From NCBI GenBank assembly GCA_018671175.1, contig JABHIE010000031.1, positions 230,128 to 294,127 of the forward strand: a DNA stretch of 64,000 bases, written 5' to 3'. Origin of the DNA: Planctomycetota bacterium. Lineage in GTDB: Bacteria > Planctomycetota > UBA1135. Positions 22,655-30,787 of this stretch are shown piece by piece (the first letter of the stretch is position 1; every line of letters begins with the position of its first letter). The notes under the pieces were generated by a model. That model saw only the letters and a list, made by a program, of their open reading frames with translations. It made no database searches and was not told the DNA's origin. The position numbers and the translations under genes are program-made.

Positions 22655-25504
22655 TTATTGCTTGGTTTTTAACCACTTGAAGAGAGTAACCGTGTCTTGG
22701 CCGACGACATTTAGACCTAAATCAGGAGCCAGGCGCTCAAGCCCTCGAATGAGCTCATTATGCTTGCCCTTAAAGGAACTATCTGCTTTGGAGTGAACAT
22801 AGAGCAGGTAGGCTTGCATCACTTTGATGTGCCAGTAATCGGCAAATAAGTACTTGTTTAAATCAGCTTTCTTTGCGTCATTTTCAGCAAGCAGGATGAG
22901 CTTCTGAATAATCTCATCTGCAACGGCGAGTGACTCAGCTGTTGTTTCAGTGATGACTTCTTTGACACGCCCTTTTTCGACCCGAGGATAACCCACTTTG
23001 ATCTTGAGAGCGGCCTGCATCACTTTAAGGTTGGTCGGCTTTGAGGCCAGCATCGAGTCGACAAGAGGGGCCGCGGCTGGCAAGTTGTCTTGAAACAAGT
23101 AAGCCTCAACAAGAGTCAATTGAGCATAAAACCGTGAGGAGCCTTGAGCGAATGATTGTTCTGCAGCGTAGTCGCGCAGCACTCTTTCAATGATCTCTTG
23201 CGTCGTTTTGTATTCACCAAATTCAAGGTGGAGGTTGGCTTCAGTAATGAGGTTTTGCCAAGCGGGAGTCGGTGCAAGGGCGTTAGCCGTGTGCAGGAAT
23301 GTCGTCGCCGTTTTGCGGAGTGGTGTGGGCTCGTCATCGTTTTCAGAGCGCTTGATGAAGTCTCGGTAAAGAATGAAAGCACTAATCTGCATGACACGGT
23401 CTGAAGCTTGGACGGCCTGCAGCTCATCGAAAGCCGCAAGAGCTTCTTTGGTTTGACCAAGAGCAATGTAAGACTCAAGGCGATAGTAAATCGCGGTATG
23501 AACGAATTCAGTTTGGTCAGGATAGCGCTCGCCAAAACCAGTCAGGTGATTGCGTAGTTGTTCCCAGGCACCCGCCTTGGCCGCTTTGGCCTGACTGCGA
23601 TAACAACGCCCCAAATAGAAATCGGCCTGCGCCATCATGTCGCGGCGAGTCTTGCGTGCTCTGGCGTCAACCGGTGTGTTTTCGGGATTGACCACGAATT
23701 GCTCCAAGTATTCAGCAAAGATGCGTGCTGCATCGGGCAATTGTTCTGGCGCAAAAGCAGACATCTCATAGTGGCAAATTCCGATTTGATTGAGCGCTTT
23801 TTCGTAATGCGCACTTCCTAATTCAATTTGCCCGTAACTGCGGATTGCTTTTTCATAGGCACGGATTGCATCTTTTACCTCTTTGCTCTCGGGCACTGCT
23901 TTTTTAGCTATGCGCTTTGCGGCTTTGGCTAAATCATAATCACTCTTGGCTGAATGCCAGAGCGCAGCATCTGGGGTCGTGCCGCCTGCATTTTTTTCTG
24001 CTTCGAGTGCAGAGCCATAGAAAGAGTCAAGGAAGGCGTCGCCAGGGTTGGCATCGCGGAATTTTTGCGCCAGCAAGCGCCATTGCTTTGCGTTTTGAAT
24101 CGTAAACTCGTCATCGTCAATGGGGAAGAGCTGATAGCCCAGTTGGTGGGATGCGGCCGATTCGAGGGGGTGCTTGAGTTTGCTCCAGCAGCGCCCAATG
24201 TAATAGTAGAGCCTTGGCCCGAATTCTTCTGAGCGGCGATGGCCCTGTAGGCGGGTAAGAAGTAGCTGCAAACCCTCGAGGCCTTCTTTGTAGTTCTCTT
24301 GGAAGTAAGCCCCTTGCGATGCACCAAAAAGAATATCGAGGTCAATCGGGAAACTCGCTGGTGCCGCTTGAATCGCTTGCATCATGACCGCGTTGGCTTC
24401 AAGGCGAAGAACACTTCGCTCGTTGTCTTCGGCAACCAATTCAGCTGTTTCGATCGCAGCTTGGTATTCACCGAGAGCAATCATCGTGCGTGCCGAAGCT
24501 AGGAGAATGCGATAGCCCGAAGCGTTGAGGTAGACACCCTCGTCGTCAACCCATGCTTGGAAGCTAGCTGTGAGTTGTTGCGCCTCAGTTGATTTGCCCC
24601 ATAGCCCGTAACAGTCAAGAAGATGCATATAGGCGTCTTGAACAGTGCCTTGGCGACGCTCGATTTCATGCTTGATGTTGTCGCGTGCTTCTTTGTCAGA
24701 AGGGACCGCTTCTTCGATGACATATTGGTAGTAGGCCTCAGCGTCATCCCACTCTTCGCGAATCGTGTAGGCGTCGCCCATGTGTAGGTAGGCAAGGAAA
24801 GTGGTTAGCGAGGAGCCACCTGACAGCATGGCGAAATCTTCAAGAAGGGAAATCGCTTTGAGGCTGTGGACATCTCTTTCTGGCTCGCCTTTAGGGTAAA
24901 GGAGTGCCCAGTAATAGTAAGTTAGGGCACGGTAAAACTCGGCTGGATAATAAATGGAATAGCGTGCGCCATTTTTTTCATCGCTATCGGGCAGGTCTTT
25001 CCACCAGCGAATCAACTCGTTAGTACCTGTAATGGCTGTTTGGAAAATGGCTTCCGCGCCTTTAATCAGCCGAGCACGCTCTTCGGGGCTGGGGGAGTTA
25101 ACTGCGAGATAGTCGCGGAGGGTCAGCCCATATTGGTAGGCGATTTCACCCAAGCCCGTTTGCGCTTGTGACTTTAGGCGCGCGTTCGGGGAAGATGCGA
25201 GAAACTGGATAAAAGTAGACCCAGCGGCGGACCAAGCGTTTAGTTTTTCGGCCGTTTCCTTTGTGCGCCAAGCCGCAGTCTTTTTGATGTCGCACCGAGC
25301 GAGAAGAAGCTCGTTTTGATCGGTCGTTGAAGAGGTGGCACTGAGAGCCTTATCGATCACCTTGTCGGCGAGATCAAAGAAGCCAAAATCTTTTGAAAGA
25401 GCACGCGCAAAGGTCGCTTGAGCACGCACGGCAGATGAGCCACCCTCTTCTTGGGGGACAGGGCAAAGGAAAGGGATGAGGAGGAGGGCCGTAGTTGCAA
25501 TCAT
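22655..25504 (-). CDS. Large periplasmic TPR-repeat protein
   Basis: A 949-residue, almost entirely helical protein with an N-terminal signal peptide (to about residue 16, ending near CPVPQEEGG) and many TPR-like pairs. Recognisable units include TFLAYLHMGDAYTIREEWDDAEAYYQYVI, RILLASARTMIALGEYQAAIETAELV, and LYYYIGRCWSKLKHPLESAASHQLGY. No catalytic motif is seen. The start at 25504 has a purine-rich GGAAGTCAGG stretch just upstream as a ribosome binding site. A terminator-like hairpin at 25537-25570 separates it from the upstream secretin gene. Its neighbour 3 bases downstream is another TPR protein, followed by ExbB/ExbD. I infer a periplasmic scaffold energised by the proton channel, as in the TPR partners of AglRQS or Tol-like systems. 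Confidence 0.65.
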   Translation of the reverse strand: MIATTALLLIPFLCPVPQEEGGSSAVRAQATFARALSKDFGFFDLADKVIDKALSATSSTTDQNELLLARCDIKKTAAWRTKETAEKLNAWSAAGSTFIQFLASSPNARLKSQAQTGLGEIAYQYGLTLRDYLAVNSPSPEERARLIKGAEAIFQTAITGTNELIRWWKDLPDSDEKNGARYSIYYPAEFYRALTYYYWALLYPKGEPERDVHSLKAISLLEDFAMLSGGSSLTTFLAYLHMGDAYTIREEWDDAEAYYQYVIEEAVPSDKEARDNIKHEIERRQGTVQDAYMHLLDCYGLWGKSTEAQQLTASFQAWVDDEGVYLNASGYRILLASARTMIALGEYQAAIETAELVAEDNERSVLRLEANAVMMQAIQAAPASFPIDLDILFGASQGAYFQENYKEGLEGLQLLLTRLQGHRRSEEFGPRLYYYIGRCWSKLKHPLESAASHQLGYQLFPIDDDEFTIQNAKQWRLLAQKFRDANPGDAFLDSFYGSALEAEKNAGGTTPDAALWHSAKSDYDLAKAAKRIAKKAVPESKEVKDAIRAYEKAIRSYGQIELGSAHYEKALNQIGICHYEMSAFAPEQLPDAARIFAEYLEQFVVNPENTPVDARARKTRRDMMAQADFYLGRCYRSQAKAAKAGAWEQLRNHLTGFGERYPDQTEFVHTAIYYRLESYIALGQTKEALAAFDELQAVQASDRVMQISAFILYRDFIKRSENDDEPTPLRKTATTFLHTANALAPTPAWQNLITEANLHLEFGEYKTTQEIIERVLRDYAAEQSFAQGSSRFYAQLTLVEAYLFQDNLPAAAPLVDSMLASKPTNLKVMQAALKIKVGYPRVEKGRVKEVITETTAESLAVADEIIQKLILLAENDAKKADLNKYLFADYWHIKVMQAYLLYVHSKADSSFKGKHNELIRGLERLAPDLGLNVVGQDTVTLFKWLKTKQ

Positions 25505-25536
25505 GCCTGACTTCCAAAGTGAGTGGAAGGGATAAG

Positions 25537-25570
25537 GGAAAACGGCCGGAGTACTTGAATACCCCGGCCG
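25537..25570 (-). terminator. Hairpin terminator or attenuator after secretin 2
   Basis: Seven GC-rich pairs (25543-25549 with 25564-25570), one mismatch, three more pairs and a 6-base loop. On the minus strand TTTTCCC follows. It lies between secretin 2 (stop 25585) and the large TPR gene (start 25504), so it probably ends or limits the pil-like transcript. Confidence 0.7.
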
Positions 25571-25584
25571 CGCGGTGAGCGAGG

Positions 25585-28191
25585 TTAATTAAGCTCGCCA
25601 GGAAGAGCTACGGGCTCATATTCCTCGGGGAGGATGATATGGGCTGTCAGCAAAATGATGAGCTTTTTGTAGGACTCAAAATTACCTTTGCGCGAGAAGA
25701 AGAAAGAGAGAACCGGGATTTGATTAAGGAATGGAACTCCAGAATCAATCTCTTGGTTTTCGGCCATCTTCATGCCACCGAGGAGGAGGGTGCCTCCATC
25801 TGGAACCAAAGCTCGCGTACGGATTTTTTGCAACTCAAGCTCGGGGAGCATGAGAGTTACAGGTGAACCTGTGCCGAGTGAAGTTTGGAATGTTGGGATC
25901 GGGCGCTTGAGTGTTGCAATGGTCGGACGAATCTCAAGCCAAGTGAAGAGCCGGTCTGCGGTAACCGTTGGGCGGACATCTAGGAAAATGCCGTCGCGCG
26001 CGACACGGACAATCGGGTCAGCCATTGCTGCAGCTTGAGCAATCTGAACCTCAAAGTCGGCAACATAAGAGACCTGGTTAGCCACAGTTACATTTGCGCG
26101 AGAGGTGTTGTGCACCATTAAGCGAGGCTCGACAACCATTTCAGAGCGCTTGGACTTTTCGACGGCGCGCAAAATCATTTGAAGTTGCGTATCGTCAAGC
26201 CATGCGTATTGAAGGGCCAAACCACCAGAGCCAGTTAGGCCACCATCAGACGAGCCAAGCTTGCTGTCGAAGAGGTTTTCGTTACGGGCCATGATGTTGA
26301 CATTGTCGTCAGCTTCACGGTACCAAGCGCCAAGGTCGTTGCCTGTGCCAATGGTGCCAGGGGAACTTGGGGAGCCAGGGTCAGAGCCGAAGTCGTCAAA
26401 TACATACTCTGTGCCTTGACCGGCAACACCTGAAGTCGCATCGTTGCCGAGACCGCGGAGGTCAATGCCGATGTCTTGCAAGAAAGAGTCTTCGACCTTT
26501 ATGAAGCGAACGCGCACTTCAACCATAATGTTGGCCGCCTGGCGGAGCTCATTAAGGAGGGTGCGGATCTTGGCGTGGTTCTCGGGGCGTTGACGGACAA
26601 TGAGTGTGCCATTTTCAATGGTCGCGGATGCCGGATCGTCGGCTTCCCAAGAGTCGAGGTCGATGTTTGCAGTGATGAGCTCAATGAGCTGGTCATCGGT
26701 CAAAACACGCGCCTCGCGCTCGATAGGCTCTTCGGCGGTGGCTTCTACTCCGTTTGATGGGACCAAGTTGATCTCAGGGAGAGGGAAGTCGGTGGGGACG
26801 GCCGTTAAATCACGCACTTCGTATTGTTGAAGGACCATCTTTGAGGCAGCTTCTTCAACGGTTAATACATTGACCGCGCCATTGCGAATCTTAAAGCGGA
26901 CGGGTGTCAAATCTTCGATGATCGTGAGAATCTGCGAGATCGGCATTGGGCGACTGAAAGACAGCGTGACCATTTTTTCGTCTTCGTCAAGGTCGTCGCG
27001 CACCATGCGGGATACGACAAAGTTGACGCGCGAGTATGCAGCTAGGTTGTCAGCGATTTCTTCGACGCTCAATTCAAAATTGGCTTCGATTGAAGTGGTG
27101 TCGAGGGCTGCTTGGATGCCTGCAGTCGCAGGATCGATGGCTTCTACGGTCGAAAGCGCAGAAGAATTCTCGCGGCTCTTGACAACATTAAGCCAATGGT
27201 CGCGATCATGCTCAATGGCAGACTTGGGTGGTGTCGTTAGGCCACGAAGCTCTTCGAAGGTGCGTTTCCATTCTTCGCGGAATGAGATTTGAGAATTTTT
27301 GCTGCGCTGTGCGTGATAAGCACGGTTGGCGATATCGCGAAGCCCAGCTGCTTGACTGTTGTTTGGATCCATGCGCAGGACATCGTCTAGGATCGAAACA
27401 GCCTGTTCGTTGCGGCCAGCTGAAAAGGCTTGTGCGGCATCGGAGTAGCGCGATGAAATGATGTTTGAGAAATAGTTTTGCTCGGCTTCAAGTTGCGCGG
27501 CAATGTCTGCCTTGGCAGAGGCTAGCTCAGAGGCCTGGATTGCGCTTTCTGTGTCAACCCGTGCGGACTGGGCCGATTGAATCTTGCCCTGCACCAAAGC
27601 TAGGTCGAGTGAGGAGCCAGCAATGTTTGGTGAGTATTGAAGGGCTAACTCAGCACCCTGATAGGCGCGGAGAGCAGCACCGAAGTCACCACTGCCCATG
27701 GCGCGATCGCCATCGCTTAGAAGACCCTCAACGCGCATGCGTTCGCGCGCCCAACGAAGTTGCTCTTGCTGGAGCAACTCTTCAGAGGAGCCGAAGTCCC
27801 AGTTTTCGCCACCCAAAGCGGCTTGAGAGCGACGAAGGCCGTCGCGCGCGGCAATACTGCTTGGTGAAAGGCGGAAAGCATCGGCGTAGTGAAGTACGGC
27901 GCCCTTGTAGTCGCCGCGCTCAAACGCGTAATCGCCTTGAGCGACCGATTGCTGAGCCAGTAGCCGTTGCTTTTGCTCGCGAACCTGGATTGCAGCCTGA
28001 GCACCTGCGACGCTGGTGTCAGTTAAATCGACTTGAGGTTCGGCTTCTTGGGGTGCAGCGGTCGAAGCGACAGGCGTGACTTCTGAAGTGGAAGGCCCGT
28101 CATCGCTAAACCAAGCGACGTCTTCGAAAGAAGAGCAACTTGCGAGGAGGAGGAACGGAAGCAGTAGGGAAGACTTAAGGGAAATGCGCAT
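25585..28191 (-). CDS. TPR-secretin lipoprotein 2 (PilQ/GspD-like)
   Basis: Predicted outer-membrane secretin, 868 residues. The lipoprotein signal ends at Cys19 (LLASC), followed by a WFSDD motif at 27-31 that mirrors WFTDD in the protein at 15424-18048. TPR-like repeats (about 80-300; AFERGDYKGAVLHYADAFRL) precede an STN/N0-like region (SVEEIADNLAAYSRVNFVVS), an N1-like region, and the secretin beta-domain with VPDGGTLLLGGM and VPFLNQIPVLSFFF near the C-terminus. It differs from paralogue 1 in the linker sequence and charge. The ATG at 28191 overlaps the stop of the upstream fibronectin-III gene by one base (TGATG). The operon order N-, O-, P-like, secretin matches pilMNOPQ, so this one is the better PilQ equivalent. 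Confidence 0.87.
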   Translation of the reverse strand: MRISLKSSLLLPFLLLASCSSFEDVAWFSDDGPSTSEVTPVASTAAPQEAEPQVDLTDTSVAGAQAAIQVREQKQRLLAQQSVAQGDYAFERGDYKGAVLHYADAFRLSPSSIAARDGLRRSQAALGGENWDFGSSEELLQQEQLRWARERMRVEGLLSDGDRAMGSGDFGAALRAYQGAELALQYSPNIAGSSLDLALVQGKIQSAQSARVDTESAIQASELASAKADIAAQLEAEQNYFSNIISSRYSDAAQAFSAGRNEQAVSILDDVLRMDPNNSQAAGLRDIANRAYHAQRSKNSQISFREEWKRTFEELRGLTTPPKSAIEHDRDHWLNVVKSRENSSALSTVEAIDPATAGIQAALDTTSIEANFELSVEEIADNLAAYSRVNFVVSRMVRDDLDEDEKMVTLSFSRPMPISQILTIIEDLTPVRFKIRNGAVNVLTVEEAASKMVLQQYEVRDLTAVPTDFPLPEINLVPSNGVEATAEEPIEREARVLTDDQLIELITANIDLDSWEADDPASATIENGTLIVRQRPENHAKIRTLLNELRQAANIMVEVRVRFIKVEDSFLQDIGIDLRGLGNDATSGVAGQGTEYVFDDFGSDPGSPSSPGTIGTGNDLGAWYREADDNVNIMARNENLFDSKLGSSDGGLTGSGGLALQYAWLDDTQLQMILRAVEKSKRSEMVVEPRLMVHNTSRANVTVANQVSYVADFEVQIAQAAAMADPIVRVARDGIFLDVRPTVTADRLFTWLEIRPTIATLKRPIPTFQTSLGTGSPVTLMLPELELQKIRTRALVPDGGTLLLGGMKMAENQEIDSGVPFLNQIPVLSFFFSRKGNFESYKKLIILLTAHIILPEEYEPVALPGELN

Positions 28192-29159
28192 CAGTGTGTT
28201 GTCTCAGAAGGAGACATGGGGGTGCTTTGACTCTCGATGGGAACCTTAGGTAGGAGAAGATCCAGGGACCAAGGAACCCCGCAAGGGTCAGTCAATCGAA
28301 CCGAGACAGCACGCCGTGGCTCGAGGGCTTCGAGGACACGGTTGGCTGGACGGCCCATGATTATGACCCTGCGGCCCAGTGCGTCAAAGCGTGGATGGAT
28401 AGTTTGTCGGGGAACTTTGGTTTCACGAAGAAAATAACCTTCTGCTATCCAACCGTCAGGGCCGAGTGAAAAACCCGAAAAAACAGGGTATGGCCCCTTG
28501 TCAGGACGCCCCGCGCGACGAAAAATCAGTAGTGGCTCGTCTTTTTGGGTCAAGCCAACGGCTTCCCAGGCGCCTGTGCGGGGGATTTGAGCTTTAGCGC
28601 GTGCAGGGCTGGACTCAAGCAAAATGTCGCGTTCGGCGAACCCCGCCCCAATTGTGCGGCGGAATTGCGTAAATAGCCTGTATTGATAGGGGACGCCCTC
28701 GCACTCAGCGGGGTCAAAGAGTTCAATTCCATTAAGGATTGCGAGCTCTTCTGCCGTTTGGTCACCGCGCCAACGCAGAAGGCGGTACTGGATGCCCTGA
28801 ACCGGATTTCGAGAATCAGGCAGCCAACTCAATCGGATGCCACCCTCTTGTGGTCGGGCACGGAAATCAAGTGGCGGGTAAACATGGATTTCATCCGTGC
28901 GACGATTGGTTGACCCTGGGGGCGCCCCTGTGCGCGTTGGCAACAGGATGTCTTTTAGCGCAATAAAGTCATGGGGTGCTCGCGTCTCGGCAAATCGTTG
29001 TTGAACCAATTGTGCAGATTGAAGACTCGCGGGTTGATCGGGATGGCTTCGGAATGAGAACTCGTTCGGTGCGTGATCAAACGCGAAGGGTGCAAGCGAG
29101 GCCAGCGCCGCCAGCGTGCTGAGGACAATGAAAGGCGAAAGGGGTAATTCCTTTTTCAT
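28191..29159 (-). CDS. Periplasmic protein with a fibronectin type III domain, in the PilP position
   Basis: A 322-residue protein with one N-terminal signal or anchor helix (SPFIVLSTLAALASLAPF). Residues ~85-165 form a convincing fibronectin type III domain: PPLDFRARPQEGGIRLSWLP for strands A-B, YRLLRWRGD for strand C, and VPYQYRLFTQF at strand F. The C-terminal ~150 residues may hold small beta modules like the HR domain of PilP/GspC, which links inner-membrane parts to the secretin; I cannot prove this. The ATG at 29159 overlaps the PilO-like stop (ATGA). An upstream in-frame start at 29246 lies inside that gene and lacks a signal. Its place right before the secretin is that of pilP. A FN3 module in this slot is unusual. 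Confidence 0.6.
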   Translation of the reverse strand: MKKELPLSPFIVLSTLAALASLAPFAFDHAPNEFSFRSHPDQPASLQSAQLVQQRFAETRAPHDFIALKDILLPTRTGAPPGSTNRRTDEIHVYPPLDFRARPQEGGIRLSWLPDSRNPVQGIQYRLLRWRGDQTAEELAILNGIELFDPAECEGVPYQYRLFTQFRRTIGAGFAERDILLESSPARAKAQIPRTGAWEAVGLTQKDEPLLIFRRAGRPDKGPYPVFSGFSLGPDGWIAEGYFLRETKVPRQTIHPRFDALGRRVIIMGRPANRVLEALEPRRAVSVRLTDPCGVPWSLDLLLPKVPIESQSTPMSPSETTH

Positions 29160-29725
29160 CGTTCTGTGGTGGGCAGCAAGGTGGATGCGACGAGTGCGCG
29201 GATTTGAACCGTGCCACGGAATTGCTTGTTGTCGATTCGCACGCAAGACAGGAGGGCAACATCTGGGAGCCAGCGAGCTTGGGGTATTGTGCGAGATAGG
29301 CGCCCCAAGCCGAGTAGAACCGTGTTGGGGTGGCCGGTCACTTCTAACTCAGCGACCCAAGTGCTGTCTTCTTTTTGCTCAAGTCGAAAGGCATCGGCCT
29401 TGAGGCCAAGAGGGCCGCCATTCATCCATGCCGCGAGCATGTCGTGCATCGCTCGGCCATGAGCGTCAAGAGGCGGAAGGTCAGGGGTCTCTGTCAGCCC
29501 CAACCAAGACTGCAGCTGCAGCTTGAGGTCAATCGCTGAGTGGTGTGGCTCGTCTGAGTCATAGCCAGGCAAGAGTTCTTGTTGCCAAAGAATGCTCGGG
29601 CGAGGGGTGAGTGGTGCGTCAAGAAATGCAAGCCGCTGCTCTTTGATGTTTTGAATGCGTTGGAGCTGAAGTGCCCCAAGTGCGCCAGAGCCCATCAGAA
29701 TCAGCAAAGCGAGAATTGCCCTCAT
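29156..29725 (-). CDS. PilO/GspM-like inner-membrane protein
   Basis: A 189-residue protein with an N-terminal membrane helix (LALLILMGSGALGALQL), a short coiled stretch and an alpha/beta periplasmic domain ending in VALLSCVRIDNKQFRGTVQIRALV. This layout (bitopic, ferredoxin-like periplasmic fold) and the gene order are those of PilO/GspM, although sequence similarity is too weak to prove it by eye. It overlaps both neighbours by 4 bases (ATGA), indicating tight coupling with the PilN-like gene upstream and the fibronectin-III gene downstream. It would pair with the PilN-like protein to form the alignment platform beneath the secretin. Confidence 0.5.
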   Translation of the reverse strand: MRAILALLILMGSGALGALQLQRIQNIKEQRLAFLDAPLTPRPSILWQQELLPGYDSDEPHHSAIDLKLQLQSWLGLTETPDLPPLDAHGRAMHDMLAAWMNGGPLGLKADAFRLEQKEDSTWVAELEVTGHPNTVLLGLGRLSRTIPQARWLPDVALLSCVRIDNKQFRGTVQIRALVASTLLPTTER

Positions 29726-30150
29726 CGTTGCACCTCGTGGCTTGCCGGGCAGAAGCCGCGATAGAGCACCGTTTCTTTAACGGGGTGAAGCCAATCGGGT
29801 AATGATGCGTCTGGAAGTGGAGCTGCTGCTGGGTTGGCATGCAGGCTAAGTGAAACTCTGGAGCTTTGATTTGCGCTGCGGATTTCGATTTGGTCAAAAG
29901 AACCTGGCGGGAGGGTCTTTAAGGTAGTGAGAGCGTTGGCGAGCGATTCTTGGCGCTGGAGCCATGAGTCAAATGCTTTGCTGATTTCGGTCAGGCTTGC
30001 TGCCGACTCTGCAATGGCCGCGGCTCGAGATTGCTGCAAGGCGAGTAATCTTTGCGCGTCTTTTCCGAGTTGCAGCCGAAAAAGTACACCAGCCAAAATG
30101 AGGGCAACGGCCCCAACGGCAAGTGCGAGATCGGCGCGAGAAATACGCAT
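29722..30150 (-). CDS. PilN/GspL-C-like inner-membrane protein
   Basis: A 142-residue bitopic protein: a six-residue cytoplasmic start, one transmembrane helix (ADLALAVGAVALILAGVLF), a coiled-coil (about 30-75, rich in Ala, Gln and Ser) and a compact alpha/beta end with LKTLPPGSFDQIEI followed by beta strands. This matches the PilN plan of short N-terminus, helix, coiled coil and ferredoxin-like domain. The start is ATG at 30150, which overlaps the upstream stop by one base. A longer ORF from 30213 would lie inside that gene. No PilM (actin-like) gene precedes it; instead a degenerate UDG-fold gene occupies that slot. Confidence 0.5.
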   Translation of the reverse strand: MRISRADLALAVGAVALILAGVLFRLQLGKDAQRLLALQQSRAAAIAESAASLTEISKAFDSWLQRQESLANALTTLKTLPPGSFDQIEIRSANQSSRVSLSLHANPAAAPLPDASLPDWLHPVKETVLYRGFCPASHEVQR

Positions 30151-30710
30151 CACTTGGCAGCGGGTGGGGTCAGCCCCAAATGTTTCATGCCAACAAGTAA
30201 ATCTTGCCAGCATTTAGCTTTAATGCTCGGGTCGCGCACCATGTCAGCGGGGTGGTCTGTGCATAGAAGCCACGCAACATTCTGGGTATGCGCGATGGGG
30301 ACGGCTTGTAGCCGTCCTTGTATGTCGGCTAGGGGTTGTGAAGTGCCTAGAAGGAATTGGCTTGCTTCTTGCCCGAGTGCCACAAAGAGTTTGGCCGGTT
30401 GCTGGAGGAACTCTGTGCGTGAAATGGAGTCTTGAAGAGTTGTCTGCAAGACTTGATTTGGCCGGAGACCAAGGCCGCGAGAGAGAATCGTCGAAAACAA
30501 ATCACCGGAGCTGCCGGTGAATGTGCTCGCATGGCCGCCGATGAAAGAGATTTCGAAAGGCAGGTCGACGGTATTCTCGGGGCTCAAGCCGCCGCATTCC
30601 GAAAGGTTGGGTCGTGGGGCGAGATGGGTTAGACCCGCATCAGATAAACCTTCTAGGACGCTTGCTGCTGCTGCGAACAAGTCGGAAGAGGTTGGCGAGT
30701 GCCCAGACAT
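30150..30710 (-). CDS. Degenerate uracil-DNA-glycosylase-superfamily protein heading the pil-like operon
   Basis: A 186-residue protein whose C-terminal half fits the UDG superfamily (families 4/5): KLFVALGQEASQFLLG, then HPADMVRDPSIKAKCWQDL, which matches the HPS-x(n)-R-P-x(2)-K-x(3)-W-x-DL pattern of the last motif. The catalytic first motif GE-x-PG-x(2)-ED is replaced by FIGGHASTFTG, and the four cysteines of the iron-sulfur cluster are absent, so glycosylase activity is unlikely. It begins the operon of PilN-, PilO-, PilP- and PilQ-like genes and overlaps the PilN-like gene by one base. A structural or nucleotide-binding role is a guess. The start is ATG at 30710, with CACAAT 6 bases upstream. 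Confidence 0.5.
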   Translation of the reverse strand: MSGHSPTSSDLFAAAASVLEGLSDAGLTHLAPRPNLSECGGLSPENTVDLPFEISFIGGHASTFTGSSGDLFSTILSRGLGLRPNQVLQTTLQDSISRTEFLQQPAKLFVALGQEASQFLLGTSQPLADIQGRLQAVPIAHTQNVAWLLCTDHPADMVRDPSIKAKCWQDLLVGMKHLGLTPPAAK

Positions 30711-30716
30711 GATGCC

Positions 30717-30722
30717 ATTGTG
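30717..30722 (-). promoter_or_regulatory. Candidate -10 element of the pil-like operon
   Basis: On the minus strand CACAAT lies 6 bases before the ATG at 30710, with TTGAGC (30739-30744) as a -35 element 16 bases upstream of it. The promoter would give a nearly leaderless mRNA. Confidence 0.4.
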
Positions 30723-30745
30723 ACGGTGCGGCCGCCTCGCTCAAG

Positions 30746-30774
30746 TTGCCCATTGGGGGAAAGCTCCGTATCCT
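30746..30774 (+). promoter_or_regulatory. Candidate promoter of the SPOR-like gene
   Basis: TTGCCC (30746-30751), a 17-base spacer and TATCCT (30769-30774) lie 13 bases before the ATG at 30788. They share the divergent gap with the pil-like promoter. Confidence 0.35.
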
Positions 30775-30787
30775 GTGTGGCGTAAAG

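Noticed and set aside
27465-28079. 204-codon plus-strand frame opposite secretin 2
   Set aside because: Arg-rich translation with no motif; the minus-strand secretin is unambiguous.
30150-30710. Active uracil-DNA glycosylase
   Set aside because: Catalytic loop and iron-sulfur cysteines are missing, so only the fold is claimed.
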